64,000 bases of DNA from Yponomeuta sedellus (taxonomy: Eukaryota; Arthropoda; Insecta; Lepidoptera; Yponomeutidae), in NCBI GenBank assembly GCA_934045075.1, contig OW203724.1, positions 8,171,473 through 8,235,472 of the forward strand, read 5' to 3'. The notes beneath the pieces are model-generated. The model made no database searches, was not told the origin of the DNA, and worked only from the letters and a program-made list of their open reading frames with translations. Position 1 is the first letter of the stretch, and every line of letters begins with the position of its first letter. Positions 48,929 through 59,461 of this stretch are shown one piece after another. Position numbers and translations under genes: made by a program.

Positions 48929-51900
48929 ATGCCACCTAAAAAGAATCTACCCGCTATTAAAGAAGGTGAGATTCCTCAGGAATATTACGTCGAAATGTCT
49001 CGTAAAGAGAGATATTTCGAAAGAATGCAACAATTATTTGATTTATCTAAAACTATTCAACCAACTGACGTTGCATCAAAAGAATTGTTTTTATTACGTG
49101 CTAACGAGTTAAAAATTTTAAGGAAGTCGTACGAAGATTGCATTTTTAAAATTTATGAATATGAAATTAATTTTACTTCTGACGCTGCACTACAAAGTCA
49201 AGCCCTACAAGGCTTTGATGATTTATATTTTCCAACATTATTATTCGCTTCTAAACTTCAACCCTCTGTTGAAACTGTTAAGGTTGAGAACCCTTCGACT
49301 GAGTCTAGGCCTCGCTTGCCCAAATTGGAATTATTTTGTTTCGATAGTGAAATAGAAAATTTTAATACATTTTACGAAACTTTTTGTTCATTGGTACATA
49401 ATCAACCGAATATTCCAAAAATCGACAAATTCCATTACCTATTGTCTTGCACAAAGGGTTCAGCATTAAATATCGTAAAAAGCCTTCCTATTTCCGCTGT
49501 TAATTATGATTTGGTATGGAAAAGCCTCCTTGATAAATATCAAGATAAGAGATTACTCGTCGGTAGGTATTTGGACAAAATGTTAAATTTTTCACCGCTC
49601 ACAAAAGAATCCTCAGCTCATCTAAACTTGTTCATAGAAACATTTGAGCATTCCTACAAGGCAATCCAAGCGCTTAATATTAAAGATTTGACCAGTCTCG
49701 TCATGTGTCATATAGCACTTAGAGCAATTGACCCTAATACACGAAAATATTTTGAGCAAAAGTCAGATCAAAATTCTATTCCTACTTTCGAAGAGTTGAT
49801 GTCGTTTATTCACAATCAAATCAAAGTTCTTAACCATACTAATGTATCTTCACCGTCGACAAATAATACTAACCTAACACAAAAACAAAATAAACAAAAC
49901 ATAAAATCAGATAAAGTTCAATATTCTAATAAACAATATTCGCATAATTCTACTTCTAACTCCATAAAATTGACATGTGCACATTGTGCTGAAAATCACA
50001 TGATTTACCGTTGTGTTCATTTCCGTAAAATGACCGGTGCACAAAGAATTAGCCGTGCTAATTCTTTAAAATTGTGTCATAATTGTTTAAAATCAAATCA
50101 TGAAACTAAAGATTGCAAAAGCGAGTATAAATGCGTTGTGTGTCTCAAGAATCATAATACGTTATTACATATTGAGTCACGCGCGAAAATCGAACCCGCA
50201 CCTTTGCATGCGCCCGCGCCGCCACTCCATAGCGACACCGAGCGGAGCGACCCGCGCTCGGCGACAACTTGCCATGCATCCTCTATGCATAGCTATAGCT
50301 CCGTGCTATTGGGAACTGCAGTTGTTCTAGTCAAGGACCGGTTCGACTGTTATCAGCCGGTTCGTGTACTCATTGATTCCGCCGCACAATCAAATTTTTT
50401 ATCGAAGCCGTGTATGGAACGTTTAGGCTTACCGCAACGTAAATGTCCCTATAATATATTTGGACTTGCCGGCGAAAGTGTAAAAAATCATGGTATGACG
50501 TCATGCGTTATTACATCGCGACAAAATAATCAAATACAATTTAACATTGACACTGTGATTTTACCTAAAATAACTTCTGACTTGCCTAATGTCCAAGTTC
50601 CTACAGAAATCGTCAAGGAGTTTAGTAGTTTAGATTTAGCGGATCCACTCTTTTATAAAAAATCGGAAATTGACATTATTTTATCTGGAGAAGTTTTTCC
50701 TCATATTTATGATGGGAAAAAGTTTGTAATAAATTCTGATACACCTGTAGCATTGAGCAGTGTGTTCGGATATGTAATTACTGGTAAGTTGTCCTTGCCG
50801 TCAGCTACCGACGTCCGTGACGTCACCGTTGTTGCGTCAACAACTTCTTTAGTGTCGTACACTATTGAAGAAAATCCCCTCAATGACACTCTCAAACGTT
50901 TTTGGGAGGTAGAATCTGAGCCGTGCTCGGTTACCCTTAGTCCTTCTGAGGAAATCGCTGAAAAAATCTATTCAGAAAAACATTATCGTGATAAAACTGG
51001 TAGGTACGTTTCGCCGATACTTTTAAAACCTGATCATGAGGAATTAGGTAGTTCATACGATGTCGCTTATAAGCGACTAACACAAATTGAGCGTCGTCTC
51101 GCAAGATCGCCAGACCTTCGTAAGGCCTATAGCGATTTCATGGCCGAATATGAATTTTTAGGCCATATGGAAATTTATAAGGGTACAGAACCCTCAAAAT
51201 ACATAATCCCACATCATTGTGTGTTGCGACCGAGCAGCACCACCACACCACTTCGCGTGGTATTCGATGGTTCGGCACCTACCGATAGTGGGGTGTCTCT
51301 AAATGATGTACTTTTAACCGGACAAAAGTTACATCCCGATATAGTAAAAATAATAACTAATTTCAGATTGTATGACATTTGCCTTGCAGCTGATATTTCA
51401 AAAATGTTTCGTGCTGTTCTTATCGATCCCTCTGATCGTAGGTATCAACACATCCTATGGCGTGACGACCCGTCAAAACCTGTCCTTATCTATGAGCTCA
51501 GGTCAGTCACGTATGGCCTTCGGAGTTCTCCCTATGTGGCGGTGCGCACACTTCAGCAGCTTGCCCGGGAAAACCCGGACTGTCGTGCCTCCGAAATTAT
51601 TTTACAGGGATTTTTCGTAGACGATTTATTATGGTCTTGCCAAACGATATCTGAAGCCTGCGCCCTGCAGGATGAATTAATGTCGCTACTAAAAAGTGGT
51701 GGCTTTGAATTAAAAAAGTGGTCAAGTAATTGTCCAGATCTTCTCTCGAGAATGCAGGAAGATCAAGTTTCTAAAATTGATTTTGACTCCGACACGCTGT
51801 CGTCGTCCTTAAAAGTTTTAGGTTTGACATGGTTACCCTCGTGCGATTGTTTTTCTTTTAACTATAATTTTACTGAACCGATATCTACAAAACGTTCTGT

Positions 51901-54196
51901 CTTGAAGTTATTAGCAAGCATCTTTGACCCAGCTGGCTATTTAGCGCCCTGTACATTTGTTGCAAAATGCATTATGCAAGACTTGTGGAAATTAGGCATA
52001 GGATGGGACGACATTTTACCGCCAGACTTGCAAAACAAGTGGAGTAAATTCGTAAACGAGCTGCCGTGCCTAGCGGAATTACGTATCGAACGACACCTCT
52101 TTATACCTAATCACACCGGCGCACAGCTGGTAGGCTATTGTGATGCGTCATCCCGCGGGTACGCCGCAAGTGCTTATTTGCGTAGCATCGATAATAAGGG
52201 GAATGTTAAAGTCAGATTAATTTGCAGCAAGTCCAAGGTGGCAAGTCTTCATCCTGTCATGTCAATCCCGAGATTAGAACTTTTATCAGCTGTTTTACTT
52301 TCTAAACTATTAAAATTCATTAAAGAAAATATTCTTCTCAATTTTAATGGAGAAATTTATGCTTTTACTGACTCGAGCGTAGTTTTGTCATGGCTTCATA
52401 CGCCTCCGTATAAGCTTAAAACATTCGTGTCCGGACGAGTAAGTCAAATAATAGACGTTGTTCCGCCCAACCGTTGGCGACATGTTAACAGCGAAAACAA
52501 CGCAGCAGACATCTGCTCGCGAGGAGCTTTACCTCAACAATTTATAAATATATCGACTGAATTTATGAATGGACCTCAATGGTTGTATAATGATCAAAAG
52601 GAATGGCCTATAAATACATTTTTTATCAAAGATGACACAAAAATTCCAGAATTAAAATCAAATGTTGACACTTTTTGTTTAACTTCAAGTGATACACAGA
52701 CTTTTAATAATGACTTAGAATCAACATTTAATAATTTTTCCTCTTTTAATAAACTGCAACGCGTATTGGCGTGGTGTCATCGATATATTAATAATTTGAA
52801 ACAGAAGAAGTCAGATCGCAATTTTGGCTCTTTGACTTCTACCGAGCTGAAACAAGGCCACAATTCAATCGTTTTGGTACTTCAATCAAATCATTTTAGT
52901 TCAGAAATTGAATCACTAAATAAAAAAGGCTACGCAACCTCTCTGCGCAAGCTGTCTCCTTATATGGACCCCCAGTTCCTGAGGGTGGGGGGTAGGATTT
53001 CTCAAACTGATCTTTCTTACAGTCAGAAGCATCCCTTGTTGCTTCCAAAGAAATGTCACACAACGAAATTATTAATAAAATATTTTCATGATAAATACTT
53101 GCATGTAGGACCTCGCACTTTGCAAGGAATTTTATGTAAAAACTATTGGATAGTAAATGCTCGTAGCAGTATTCGATCTGTTTTATCAAAATGCATCACA
53201 TGTTTTAAATGTAGACCTTCTGTAATTCAACCAATGATGGGTACGTTACCCGCAACCAGATTATTACCTGATAAAGTTTTCAGTCATGTGGGTTGTGACT
53301 TAGGTGGACCATTTTATGTAAAAGAAAGCCTACGTCGTAATGCTAAAGTATATAAGGCATACCTTTGCCTGTTTATTTGTTATTCGACCAAATCTGTCCA
53401 TCTTGAGGCTCTAACAGAAATGTCGTGTGAAAGTTTTCTAGCCGCGTTTGATCGGTTTGTTTCTCGCCGTGGTCTGTGTAACACCTTATACTCAGACTGC
53501 GGATCGAACTTTATTTCTGCTGCTAAGCACCTTAAGGAAGTTCATCTTTTCTTTTCTCAAAAGGAAAATCAAGATAAAATTCTAGATGGATTAACATCAA
53601 GAGCTGTCGAATGGCAGCATAATCCGCCTAATGCTCCATCAATGGGAGGCCTGTGGGAGGCTGGCATAAAGACAGCTAAATATCACTTGCTCCGTTCTGT
53701 AGGAGATCGTTCTCTTACATTTGAAGAGCTGTCTACAATATTTTGTAAAATTGAGGCTATAATGAACTCACGCCCTCTCTGCCCTTTGTCAGATAATCCC
53801 TCTGAGTTTGACATACTGACAGCAGGTCATTTTCTTATTCAACAAAATTTACTTGCTGTCCCCGAATACGAAGTTGAGGATGTACCTCTGCACAGATTGT
53901 CCCGCTGGCAATCAGTCCAGAAGGTTTCTCAAATGTTTTGGAAGCGGTGGTCGGATGACTACTTGCACACTCTTCAACAGAGGGAGAAGTGGTTCACCTC
54001 ACCTCCTAATCTAAAAGTAGGAGATTTAGTGCTACTTAAATCTAATCTAACTCGACCCTTACAGTGGCCGCGAGGTAGGATCGTAGAAGTTCATCCTGGT
54101 CGGGATAAGGTAGTTCGTGTTGTAACTGTTAAAACACAAACCGGTATTTTCAAGAGACCTGTCAATAAGATTTGTCCCTTGCCTTATGCCAATTAA
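48929..54196 (+). CDS. gag-pol: BEL/Pao Gag-Pol polyprotein, 1755 aa, intact
   Basis: Encodes the capsid-like and replication proteins of the retrotransposon as one frame, to be cleaved by its own protease. Domains in order: DUF1759-type gag (about 125-300, LPKLELFCFDS). Three zinc knuckles: C350-C353-H357-C362, C383-C386-H391-C396 and C402-C405-H409-H414. Aspartic protease (DUF1758-like) with LIDSAAQ, D483. Reverse transcriptase (about 750-935) with D822 in LAADISKMF and D898-D899 in FFVDDL; F replaces the usual Y of YxDD. RNase H with D1072, E1117, D1148, D1194. Integrase zinc finger H1387-H1392-C1422-C1425, then the catalytic triad D1457, D1523, E1577. DUF5641-like C-terminus (about 1655-1750). 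All catalytic residues I looked for are present, and the length is normal for the family. A short GC-rich, Pro/Ala/His-rich linker (about 424-450) between the zinc knuckles and the protease stands out in an AT-rich gene. The start is the first ATG after an in-frame stop at 48881. No env follows. Confidence 0.96.
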   Translation: MPPKKNLPAIKEGEIPQEYYVEMSRKERYFERMQQLFDLSKTIQPTDVASKELFLLRANELKILRKSYEDCIFKIYEYEINFTSDAALQSQALQGFDDLYFPTLLFASKLQPSVETVKVENPSTESRPRLPKLELFCFDSEIENFNTFYETFCSLVHNQPNIPKIDKFHYLLSCTKGSALNIVKSLPISAVNYDLVWKSLLDKYQDKRLLVGRYLDKMLNFSPLTKESSAHLNLFIETFEHSYKAIQALNIKDLTSLVMCHIALRAIDPNTRKYFEQKSDQNSIPTFEELMSFIHNQIKVLNHTNVSSPSTNNTNLTQKQNKQNIKSDKVQYSNKQYSHNSTSNSIKLTCAHCAENHMIYRCVHFRKMTGAQRISRANSLKLCHNCLKSNHETKDCKSEYKCVVCLKNHNTLLHIESRAKIEPAPLHAPAPPLHSDTERSDPRSATTCHASSMHSYSSVLLGTAVVLVKDRFDCYQPVRVLIDSAAQSNFLSKPCMERLGLPQRKCPYNIFGLAGESVKNHGMTSCVITSRQNNQIQFNIDTVILPKITSDLPNVQVPTEIVKEFSSLDLADPLFYKKSEIDIILSGEVFPHIYDGKKFVINSDTPVALSSVFGYVITGKLSLPSATDVRDVTVVASTTSLVSYTIEENPLNDTLKRFWEVESEPCSVTLSPSEEIAEKIYSEKHYRDKTGRYVSPILLKPDHEELGSSYDVAYKRLTQIERRLARSPDLRKAYSDFMAEYEFLGHMEIYKGTEPSKYIIPHHCVLRPSSTTTPLRVVFDGSAPTDSGVSLNDVLLTGQKLHPDIVKIITNFRLYDICLAADISKMFRAVLIDPSDRRYQHILWRDDPSKPVLIYELRSVTYGLRSSPYVAVRTLQQLARENPDCRASEIILQGFFVDDLLWSCQTISEACALQDELMSLLKSGGFELKKWSSNCPDLLSRMQEDQVSKIDFDSDTLSSSLKVLGLTWLPSCDCFSFNYNFTEPISTKRSVLKLLASIFDPAGYLAPCTFVAKCIMQDLWKLGIGWDDILPPDLQNKWSKFVNELPCLAELRIERHLFIPNHTGAQLVGYCDASSRGYAASAYLRSIDNKGNVKVRLICSKSKVASLHPVMSIPRLELLSAVLLSKLLKFIKENILLNFNGEIYAFTDSSVVLSWLHTPPYKLKTFVSGRVSQIIDVVPPNRWRHVNSENNAADICSRGALPQQFINISTEFMNGPQWLYNDQKEWPINTFFIKDDTKIPELKSNVDTFCLTSSDTQTFNNDLESTFNNFSSFNKLQRVLAWCHRYINNLKQKKSDRNFGSLTSTELKQGHNSIVLVLQSNHFSSEIESLNKKGYATSLRKLSPYMDPQFLRVGGRISQTDLSYSQKHPLLLPKKCHTTKLLIKYFHDKYLHVGPRTLQGILCKNYWIVNARSSIRSVLSKCITCFKCRPSVIQPMMGTLPATRLLPDKVFSHVGCDLGGPFYVKESLRRNAKVYKAYLCLFICYSTKSVHLEALTEMSCESFLAAFDRFVSRRGLCNTLYSDCGSNFISAAKHLKEVHLFFSQKENQDKILDGLTSRAVEWQHNPPNAPSMGGLWEAGIKTAKYHLLRSVGDRSLTFEELSTIFCKIEAIMNSRPLCPLSDNPSEFDILTAGHFLIQQNLLAVPEYEVEDVPLHRLSRWQSVQKVSQMFWKRWSDDYLHTLQQREKWFTSPPNLKVGDLVLLKSNLTRPLQWPRGRIVEVHPGRDKVVRVVTVKTQTGIFKRPVNKICPLPYAN

Positions 54197-54410
54197 TTTA
54201 AGTAACACTTATCTCATAAAAGTTAGTTAAGTTTTTAGTTAGATAAACTTTTTTAAAGTTTAGGTTCCCATGTTCCTTAGCTACTTAATTACAATTTACT
54301 ATACTTTAATTTAATTTTATGTAAGTTTAAAATACGCATACTTAAACTGCATACCTTTCACATTTATTATATTTATTAGGAAATCACCACATTGATTTCG
54401 GTGGGGGGTA
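54197..54410 (+). other. 3' untranslated region of the retrotransposon
   Basis: 214 nt, AT-rich, no further frame. It ends in the polypurine tract. There is no room for an envelope gene. Confidence 0.85.
54400..54408 (+). promoter_or_regulatory. Polypurine tract (GGTGGGGGG)
   Basis: G-rich run two bases before the 3' LTR, the expected site for plus-strand priming. One T interrupts the purines. Confidence 0.75.
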
Positions 54411-54873
54411 TGTTCGATCTTTGCGAGTGATTTGTGGGTAATTTATTATTCTGCATCACTAATTTTTGTTTGTCTACCGTCGTTTACGAACGATATTTTC
54501 CTCGCCCATTTGCGAGGTACATTCGCTTTGAGACCGCGTCCGACAGACACCGTGTGTCCAGTGAGTGCGCGCAGTGAATCGTCTCTGGAGTACGTTACTC
54601 CTTCGAAGAACGTTTCTTCATCAGCTGTACCTCTACAGCACCTCTTGGTATCAGACTATCAGCCCAGCATACTGGAAGGATCGGGGCCCCGCTAGCAGTT
54701 CCATCGTCCGTGGCGAAGGTGACATCAAGGTTAGTGGTGCTTTAATTACTCAACGATCACTTTCGGGGGTTGCATACCGTTTACCGAAATTATATATATT
54801 TATATCTATACCTATATACAGTCCACTCAATAAATTAACAGAACCAATAATCCCCAAGTGCGACGTTCGCACA
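54411..54873 (+). repeat. 3' LTR, 463 bp
   Basis: Same length as the left LTR, and no base difference was found when the two were read side by side. Ends GCACA immediately before the CCCTA target duplication. Confidence 0.93.
54829..54834 (+). terminator. Polyadenylation signal AATAAA in 3' LTR
   Basis: Hexamer 39 bp before the end of the 3' LTR; the likely signal for 3' end formation of the genomic RNA. Confidence 0.5.
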
Positions 54874-54878
54874 CCCTA
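54874..54878. other. Target site duplication, right (CCCTA)
   Basis: Second copy of the 5-bp target; the type A tail resumes directly after it with CAACTTTCTC. Confidence 0.9.
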
Positions 54879-54981
54879 CAACTTTCTCATACATCATTTT
54901 CGTCCAACTCTTGCCATTTCCGAGAAAACGTATGGATGTTAGATCAGTGAGTATATCGCATTGTAGCTTTATATATATATA

Positions 54982-57181
54982 ATGACTCGGGTCGTTCACC
55001 CGGTAGGTATTTGCGGCAGGCAGTACTTGCGGAGGGCTTCTATAGGAAATCGATTTTCAGTACAAAATGTTCATACAAAGTTGGCCTTGATCAATCGTCA
55101 ATAACTCGGCCGGCAATTAGAAATTTCAAAATGTTTGATTTTTCTCAGGGACCTGAATATCTACGTGACACGATGCCATTCACAGATGAGCAATTTTTTT
55201 GGCCTTTGGCCTCCACCGGTGGTACTAAAAAAATGCATTTTTGTATGAAAAGTCCTATTTTGGGTGAAAAATTTCTATTAAAGTGGGTGATTTTCAAACT
55301 TTGATGAGTCGATGGCCAACTGGAATGCCACAGCACCTCGGCACTAAGTAGCCGCTCCCAGCCGAGTAGTAGTTTCGGCCTTTGGCCTCCGTCGGTGGTA
55401 CTAAAGAAATGCATTTTTGTATGAAAATAACTATTTTGGGTGAAAATTTTCTATTAAAGTGGGTGATTTTCAAACTTTAATGGGTCGATGGCCAACTGGA
55501 ATGCCACAGCACCTCGGCACTAAGTAGCCGCTCCCAGCCGAGTAGTAGTTTCGGCCTTTGGCCTCTGTCGGTGGTACTAAAGAAATGCATTTTTGTATGA
55601 AAATAACTATTTTGGGTGAAAATTTTCTATTAAAGTGGGTGATTTTCAAACTTTAATGGGTCGATGGCCAACTGGAATGCCACAGCACCTCGGCACTAAG
55701 TAGCCGCTCCCAGCCGAGTAGTAGTTTCGGCCTTTGGCCTCCGTCGGTGGTACTAAAGAAATGCATTTTTGTATGAAAATAACTATTTTGGGTGAAAATT
55801 TTCTATTAAAGTGGGTGATTTTCAAACTTTGATGAGTCGATGGCCAACTGGAATGCCACAGCACCTCGGCACTAAGTAGCCGCTCCCAGCCGAGTAGTAG
55901 TTTCGGCCTTTGGCCTCCGTCGGTGGTACTAAAGAAATGCATTTTTGTATGAAAATAACTATTTTGGGTGAAAATTTTCTATTAAAGTGGGTGATTTTCA
56001 AACTTTAATGGGTCGATGGCCAACTGGAATGCCACAGCACCTCGGCACTAAGTAGCCGCTCCCAGCCGAGTAGTAGTTTCGGCCTTTGGCCTCTGTCGGT
56101 GGTACTAAAGAAATGCATTTTTGTATGAAAATAACTATTTTGGGTGAAAATTTTCTATTAAAGTGGGTGATTTTCAAACTTTAATGGGTCGATGGCCAAC
56201 TGGAATGCCACAGCACCTCGGCACTAAGTAGCCGCTCCCAGCCGAGTAGTAGTTTCGGCCTTTGGCCTCCGTCGGTGGTACTAAAGAAATGCATTTTTGT
56301 ATGAAAATAACTATTTTGGGTGAAAATTTTCTATTAAAGTGGGTGATTTTCAAACTTTAATGGGTCGATGGCCAACTGGAATGCCACAGCACCTCGGCAC
56401 TAAGTAGCCGCTCCCAGCCGAGTAGTAGTTTCGGCCTTTGGCCTCTGTCGGTGGTACTAAAGAAATGCATTTTTGTATGAAAATAACTATTTTGGGTGAA
56501 AATTTTCTATTAAAGTGGGTGATTTTCAAACTTTAATGGGTCGATGGCCAACTGGAATGCCACAGCACCTCGGCGTGGTGACGCCATTCTCAGCCAAGTA
56601 CTCATTTTGGCGCTTAGCCTCTATCGATGGTACAAAAAAATTAAGATTTTCTACGAAAAAGATGATTTTCAGTACAAATTTTTTGTAGAAATTCTCCATA
56701 GTAAATTTGACACCTTTGAAAGCCAATATCTCAGCCGCCATCTTGAAATGTCAGAATGTCGGATTTTTCTCATATACCTGGGTCCTTTGACGACACGATG
56801 CCGTTTACCGCTGGTCCCTGGCATGCGCCCAGTTGGCTGCCGACTTTTTTGCGTAGAGGTCGAAAAAAGGCCGATTTTCGGAGGGCTATAGCTCCGGTGG
56901 TATTTTGAATTTGGAACGACCGTCGGCGGAACCGAAAATGGCGTGTCGAAGAAAAGGCCGGGTGAAAATTTCATCCAAATCGGTCGGTAAACGACAGAGT
57001 TAGCACCCTCGCGTAGTGGAACGCGTTCGAAATTCAAAAATCGGCTCCATAGGATGGCTGTATATCGTACATTCCCTACAACTTTCTCATACATCATTTT
57101 CGTCCAACTCTTGCCATTTCCGAGAAAACGTATGGATGTTAGATCAGTGAGTATATCGCATTGTAGCTTTATATATATATA
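54982..57181 (+). repeat. Type A satellite module, 2200 bp (k=7)
   Basis: Matches 11159-13358 at offset 43823 and 43668-45867 at offset 11314, including the aberrant fourth monomer. It is the first part of a 4480-bp block repeated from 59462. Confidence 0.92.
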
Positions 57182-58397
57182 ACTAGGGGGCGAGCCCCCT
57201 GCGCGCTTACGCGCGCCAACCCCCAGCCGCTCCGAGCTGCGCTCTCCGCGGCGCTCGGCCTAGGGCCTCGCTAGAGACTTATCGTAGTGAATTGTTGCAT
57301 GGGAACATGTGTCGTCTCGGCCTTCGGCCTCGGCCTGGACGGAGCTCGGCCTTCGGCCTCGCCGCGGCGGGGTTCCTCGTGCCCGCTCCGCGGAGCTCGG
57401 CCTCCGGCCTCGCAAGTTTGTCCCTCTTTGCTCTTGCGCTGGTACTTATGCACCGTAAATTGAACGGTCTAGGCCTTCGGCCTCGGCCTGGACGGAGCTC
57501 GGCCTTCGGCCTCGCCGCGGCGGGGTTCCTCGTGCCCGCTTCGCGGAGCTCGGCCTCCGGCCTCGCAAGTTTGTCCCATTTTGCTTTTGCGCTGGTACTT
57601 GTGCGCCGTAACCTGAATGGTCTCGGCCTTCGGCCTCGGCCTAAACGGAGCTCGGCCTTCGGCCTCGCCGCGGCGGAGTTCCTCGTGCCCGCTCCGCGGA
57701 GCTCGGCCTCCGGCCTCGCAAGTTTGTCCCTTTTTGCTTTTGCGCTGGTACTTGTGCGCTATAACTTGAATCGTCTCGGCCTTCGGCCTCGGCCTAAACG
57801 GAGCTCGGCCTTCGGCCTCGCCGCGGCAGCACTTTTTGTGCCCGCTTCGCGGAGCTCGGCCTCCGGCCTCGCAAGTTTGTCCCATTTCTCTGTTGAAAAG
57901 TCAATTTTAGTACTAAATCTCCATACAAAAATTTGTCATTTTCAATCATCAATATCTCGGCCGCCATCTTAAAATTCCAAGATGTCGGATTTTTCTCATA
58001 TACCTGGGTCCTTTGGCAACGCGATGCCGTTTACGGCATATCTCCAGCATATGCCCAGTTGGCTGCCGACTTTTTGGCGCAAAGGTCGATTTTTCGGTCG
58101 GCTATATCTGCGCCGCCATTTTGAATTTCGAACAACCAAATTTTTTTTTTTCAATCGGATCACTATATCACCATTCTATCAAAATTTCATCCAAATCGGC
58201 CGGTAAACTACAGAGTTAGCACCTTCGAGTAGTGGAACGCGTTCGAAATTCAAAAATCGGCTTCATAGGATGGCTGTAATTCATACATTTTCTACAACTT
58301 TCTCATACATCATTTTCGTCCAACTCTTGCCATTTCCGAGAAAACGTATGGATGTTAGATCAGTGAGTATATCGCATTGTAGCTTTATATATATATA
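57182..58397 (+). repeat. Type B satellite module, 1216 bp, mosaic tail
   Basis: Four sub-repeats. Private changes ACATGTGTCGTCTCGG, GGTCTAGGCC, CTTAAAATTCC and TTTTTGGCGC are shared only with the copy at 61662. The tail starts as the second subtype (CTTCATAGG, CATTTTCTAC) and switches at about 58324 to the first subtype (CTCTTGCCATTTCC, ATCGCATTG). Confidence 0.9.
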
Positions 58398-59461
58398 ACT
58401 AGGGGGCGAGCCCCCTGCGCGCTTACGCGCGCCAACCCCCAGCCGCTCCGAGCTGCGCTCTCCGCGGCGCTCGGCCTAGGGCCTCGCTAGACACTTATTG
58501 TAGGGAATTGTTGCATGGGAACATGTATGGTCTCGGCCTTCGGCCTCGGCCTGGACGGAGCTCGGCCTTCGGCCTCGCCGCGGCGGGGTTTCTCGTGCCC
58601 GCTCCGCGGAGCTCGGCCTCCGGCCTCGCAAGTTTGTCCCTCTTTGCTCTTGCGCTGGTACTTGTCCGCCGTAACCTGAACGTTCTCGGCCTTCGGCCTC
58701 GGCCTGGACGGAGCTCGGCCTTCGGCCTCGCCGCGGCGGGATTTCTCGTGCCCGCTCCGCGGAGCTCGGCCTGCGGCCTCGCAAGTTTGTCCCTTTTTGC
58801 TCTTGCGCTGGTACTTGTGCGCCGCAATTTGTATGGTCTCGGCCTTTGGCCTCGGCCAAAACGGAGCTCGGCCTTCGGCCTCGCCGCGGCAGAACTTTTT
58901 GTGCCCGCTTCGCGAAGCTCGGCCTCCGGCCTCGCAAGTTTGTCTCATTTCTCTATTGAAAAGTCAATTTTAGTACTAAATCTCCATACAAAAATTTGTC
59001 ATTTTCAATCATCAATATCTCGGACGCCATCTTGAAATTCCAAGATGTCGGATTTTTCTCATATACCTGGGTCCTTTGGCAACGCGATGCCGTTTACGGC
59101 ATATCTCCAGCATATGCCCAGTTGGCTGCCGACTTTTTTGCGCAAAGGTCGATTTTTGGGTCGGCTATATCTGCGCCGCCATTTTGAATTTCGAACAACC
59201 AAAATTTTTTTTTTCAATCGGATTACTAAATCACCATTCTATCAAATTTTCATCCAAATCGGTCGGTAAACGCCAGAGTTAGCACCCTCGCGTAGTGGAA
59301 CGTGTTCGAAATTCAAAAATCGGCTTCATAGGATGGCTGTAATTCATACATTTCCTACAACTTTCTCATACATCATTTTCGTCCAAATCTTACCGTTTCC
59401 GAGAAAACGTATGGATGAATAGATCAGTGAGTATACCGGATTGTAGCTTTATATATATATA
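58398..59461 (+). repeat. Type B satellite module, 1064 bp, three GC-rich sub-repeats
   Basis: Short B form similar to 33826-34887, with private changes GTAGGGAATTG, GGCCTTTGGCCTCGGCC and CTCGGACGCC. The tail is the second subtype. It has no counterpart at the same place in the following 4480-bp block. Confidence 0.9.

Larger units (their letters stand above)
48302..54873 (+). mobile_element. BEL/Pao LTR retrotransposon, apparently complete
   Basis: The 6572-bp element has 463-bp LTRs that begin TGTTCG and end GCACA. A primer-binding site lies 6 nt after the left LTR, and a G-rich polypurine tract 2 nt before the right one. A single long Gag-Pol frame fills the interior. The LTR copies look identical on reading and the frame has no stop or frameshift, so the insertion is young and the element may still be able to move. 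There is no env-like frame after the polyprotein. The domain order (gag, zinc knuckles, protease, reverse transcriptase, RNase H, integrase, DUF5641-like end) is that of BEL/Pao; in Ty1/copia the integrase precedes the reverse transcriptase. Confidence 0.95.
47085..54981 (+). repeat. Type A satellite module (k=2) split by a BEL/Pao insertion
   Basis: The two flanks, 47085-48301 and 54879-54981, together make a normal 1320-bp type A module once the 6572-bp retrotransposon and the second CCCTA are discounted. The break lies in the tail, within CATTCCCTACAACTTTC. Confidence 0.92.

Noticed and set aside
54197..54410. Envelope gene downstream of gag-pol
   Set aside because: Only 214 AT-rich bases lie between the stop codon and the 3' LTR, with no open frame of note.
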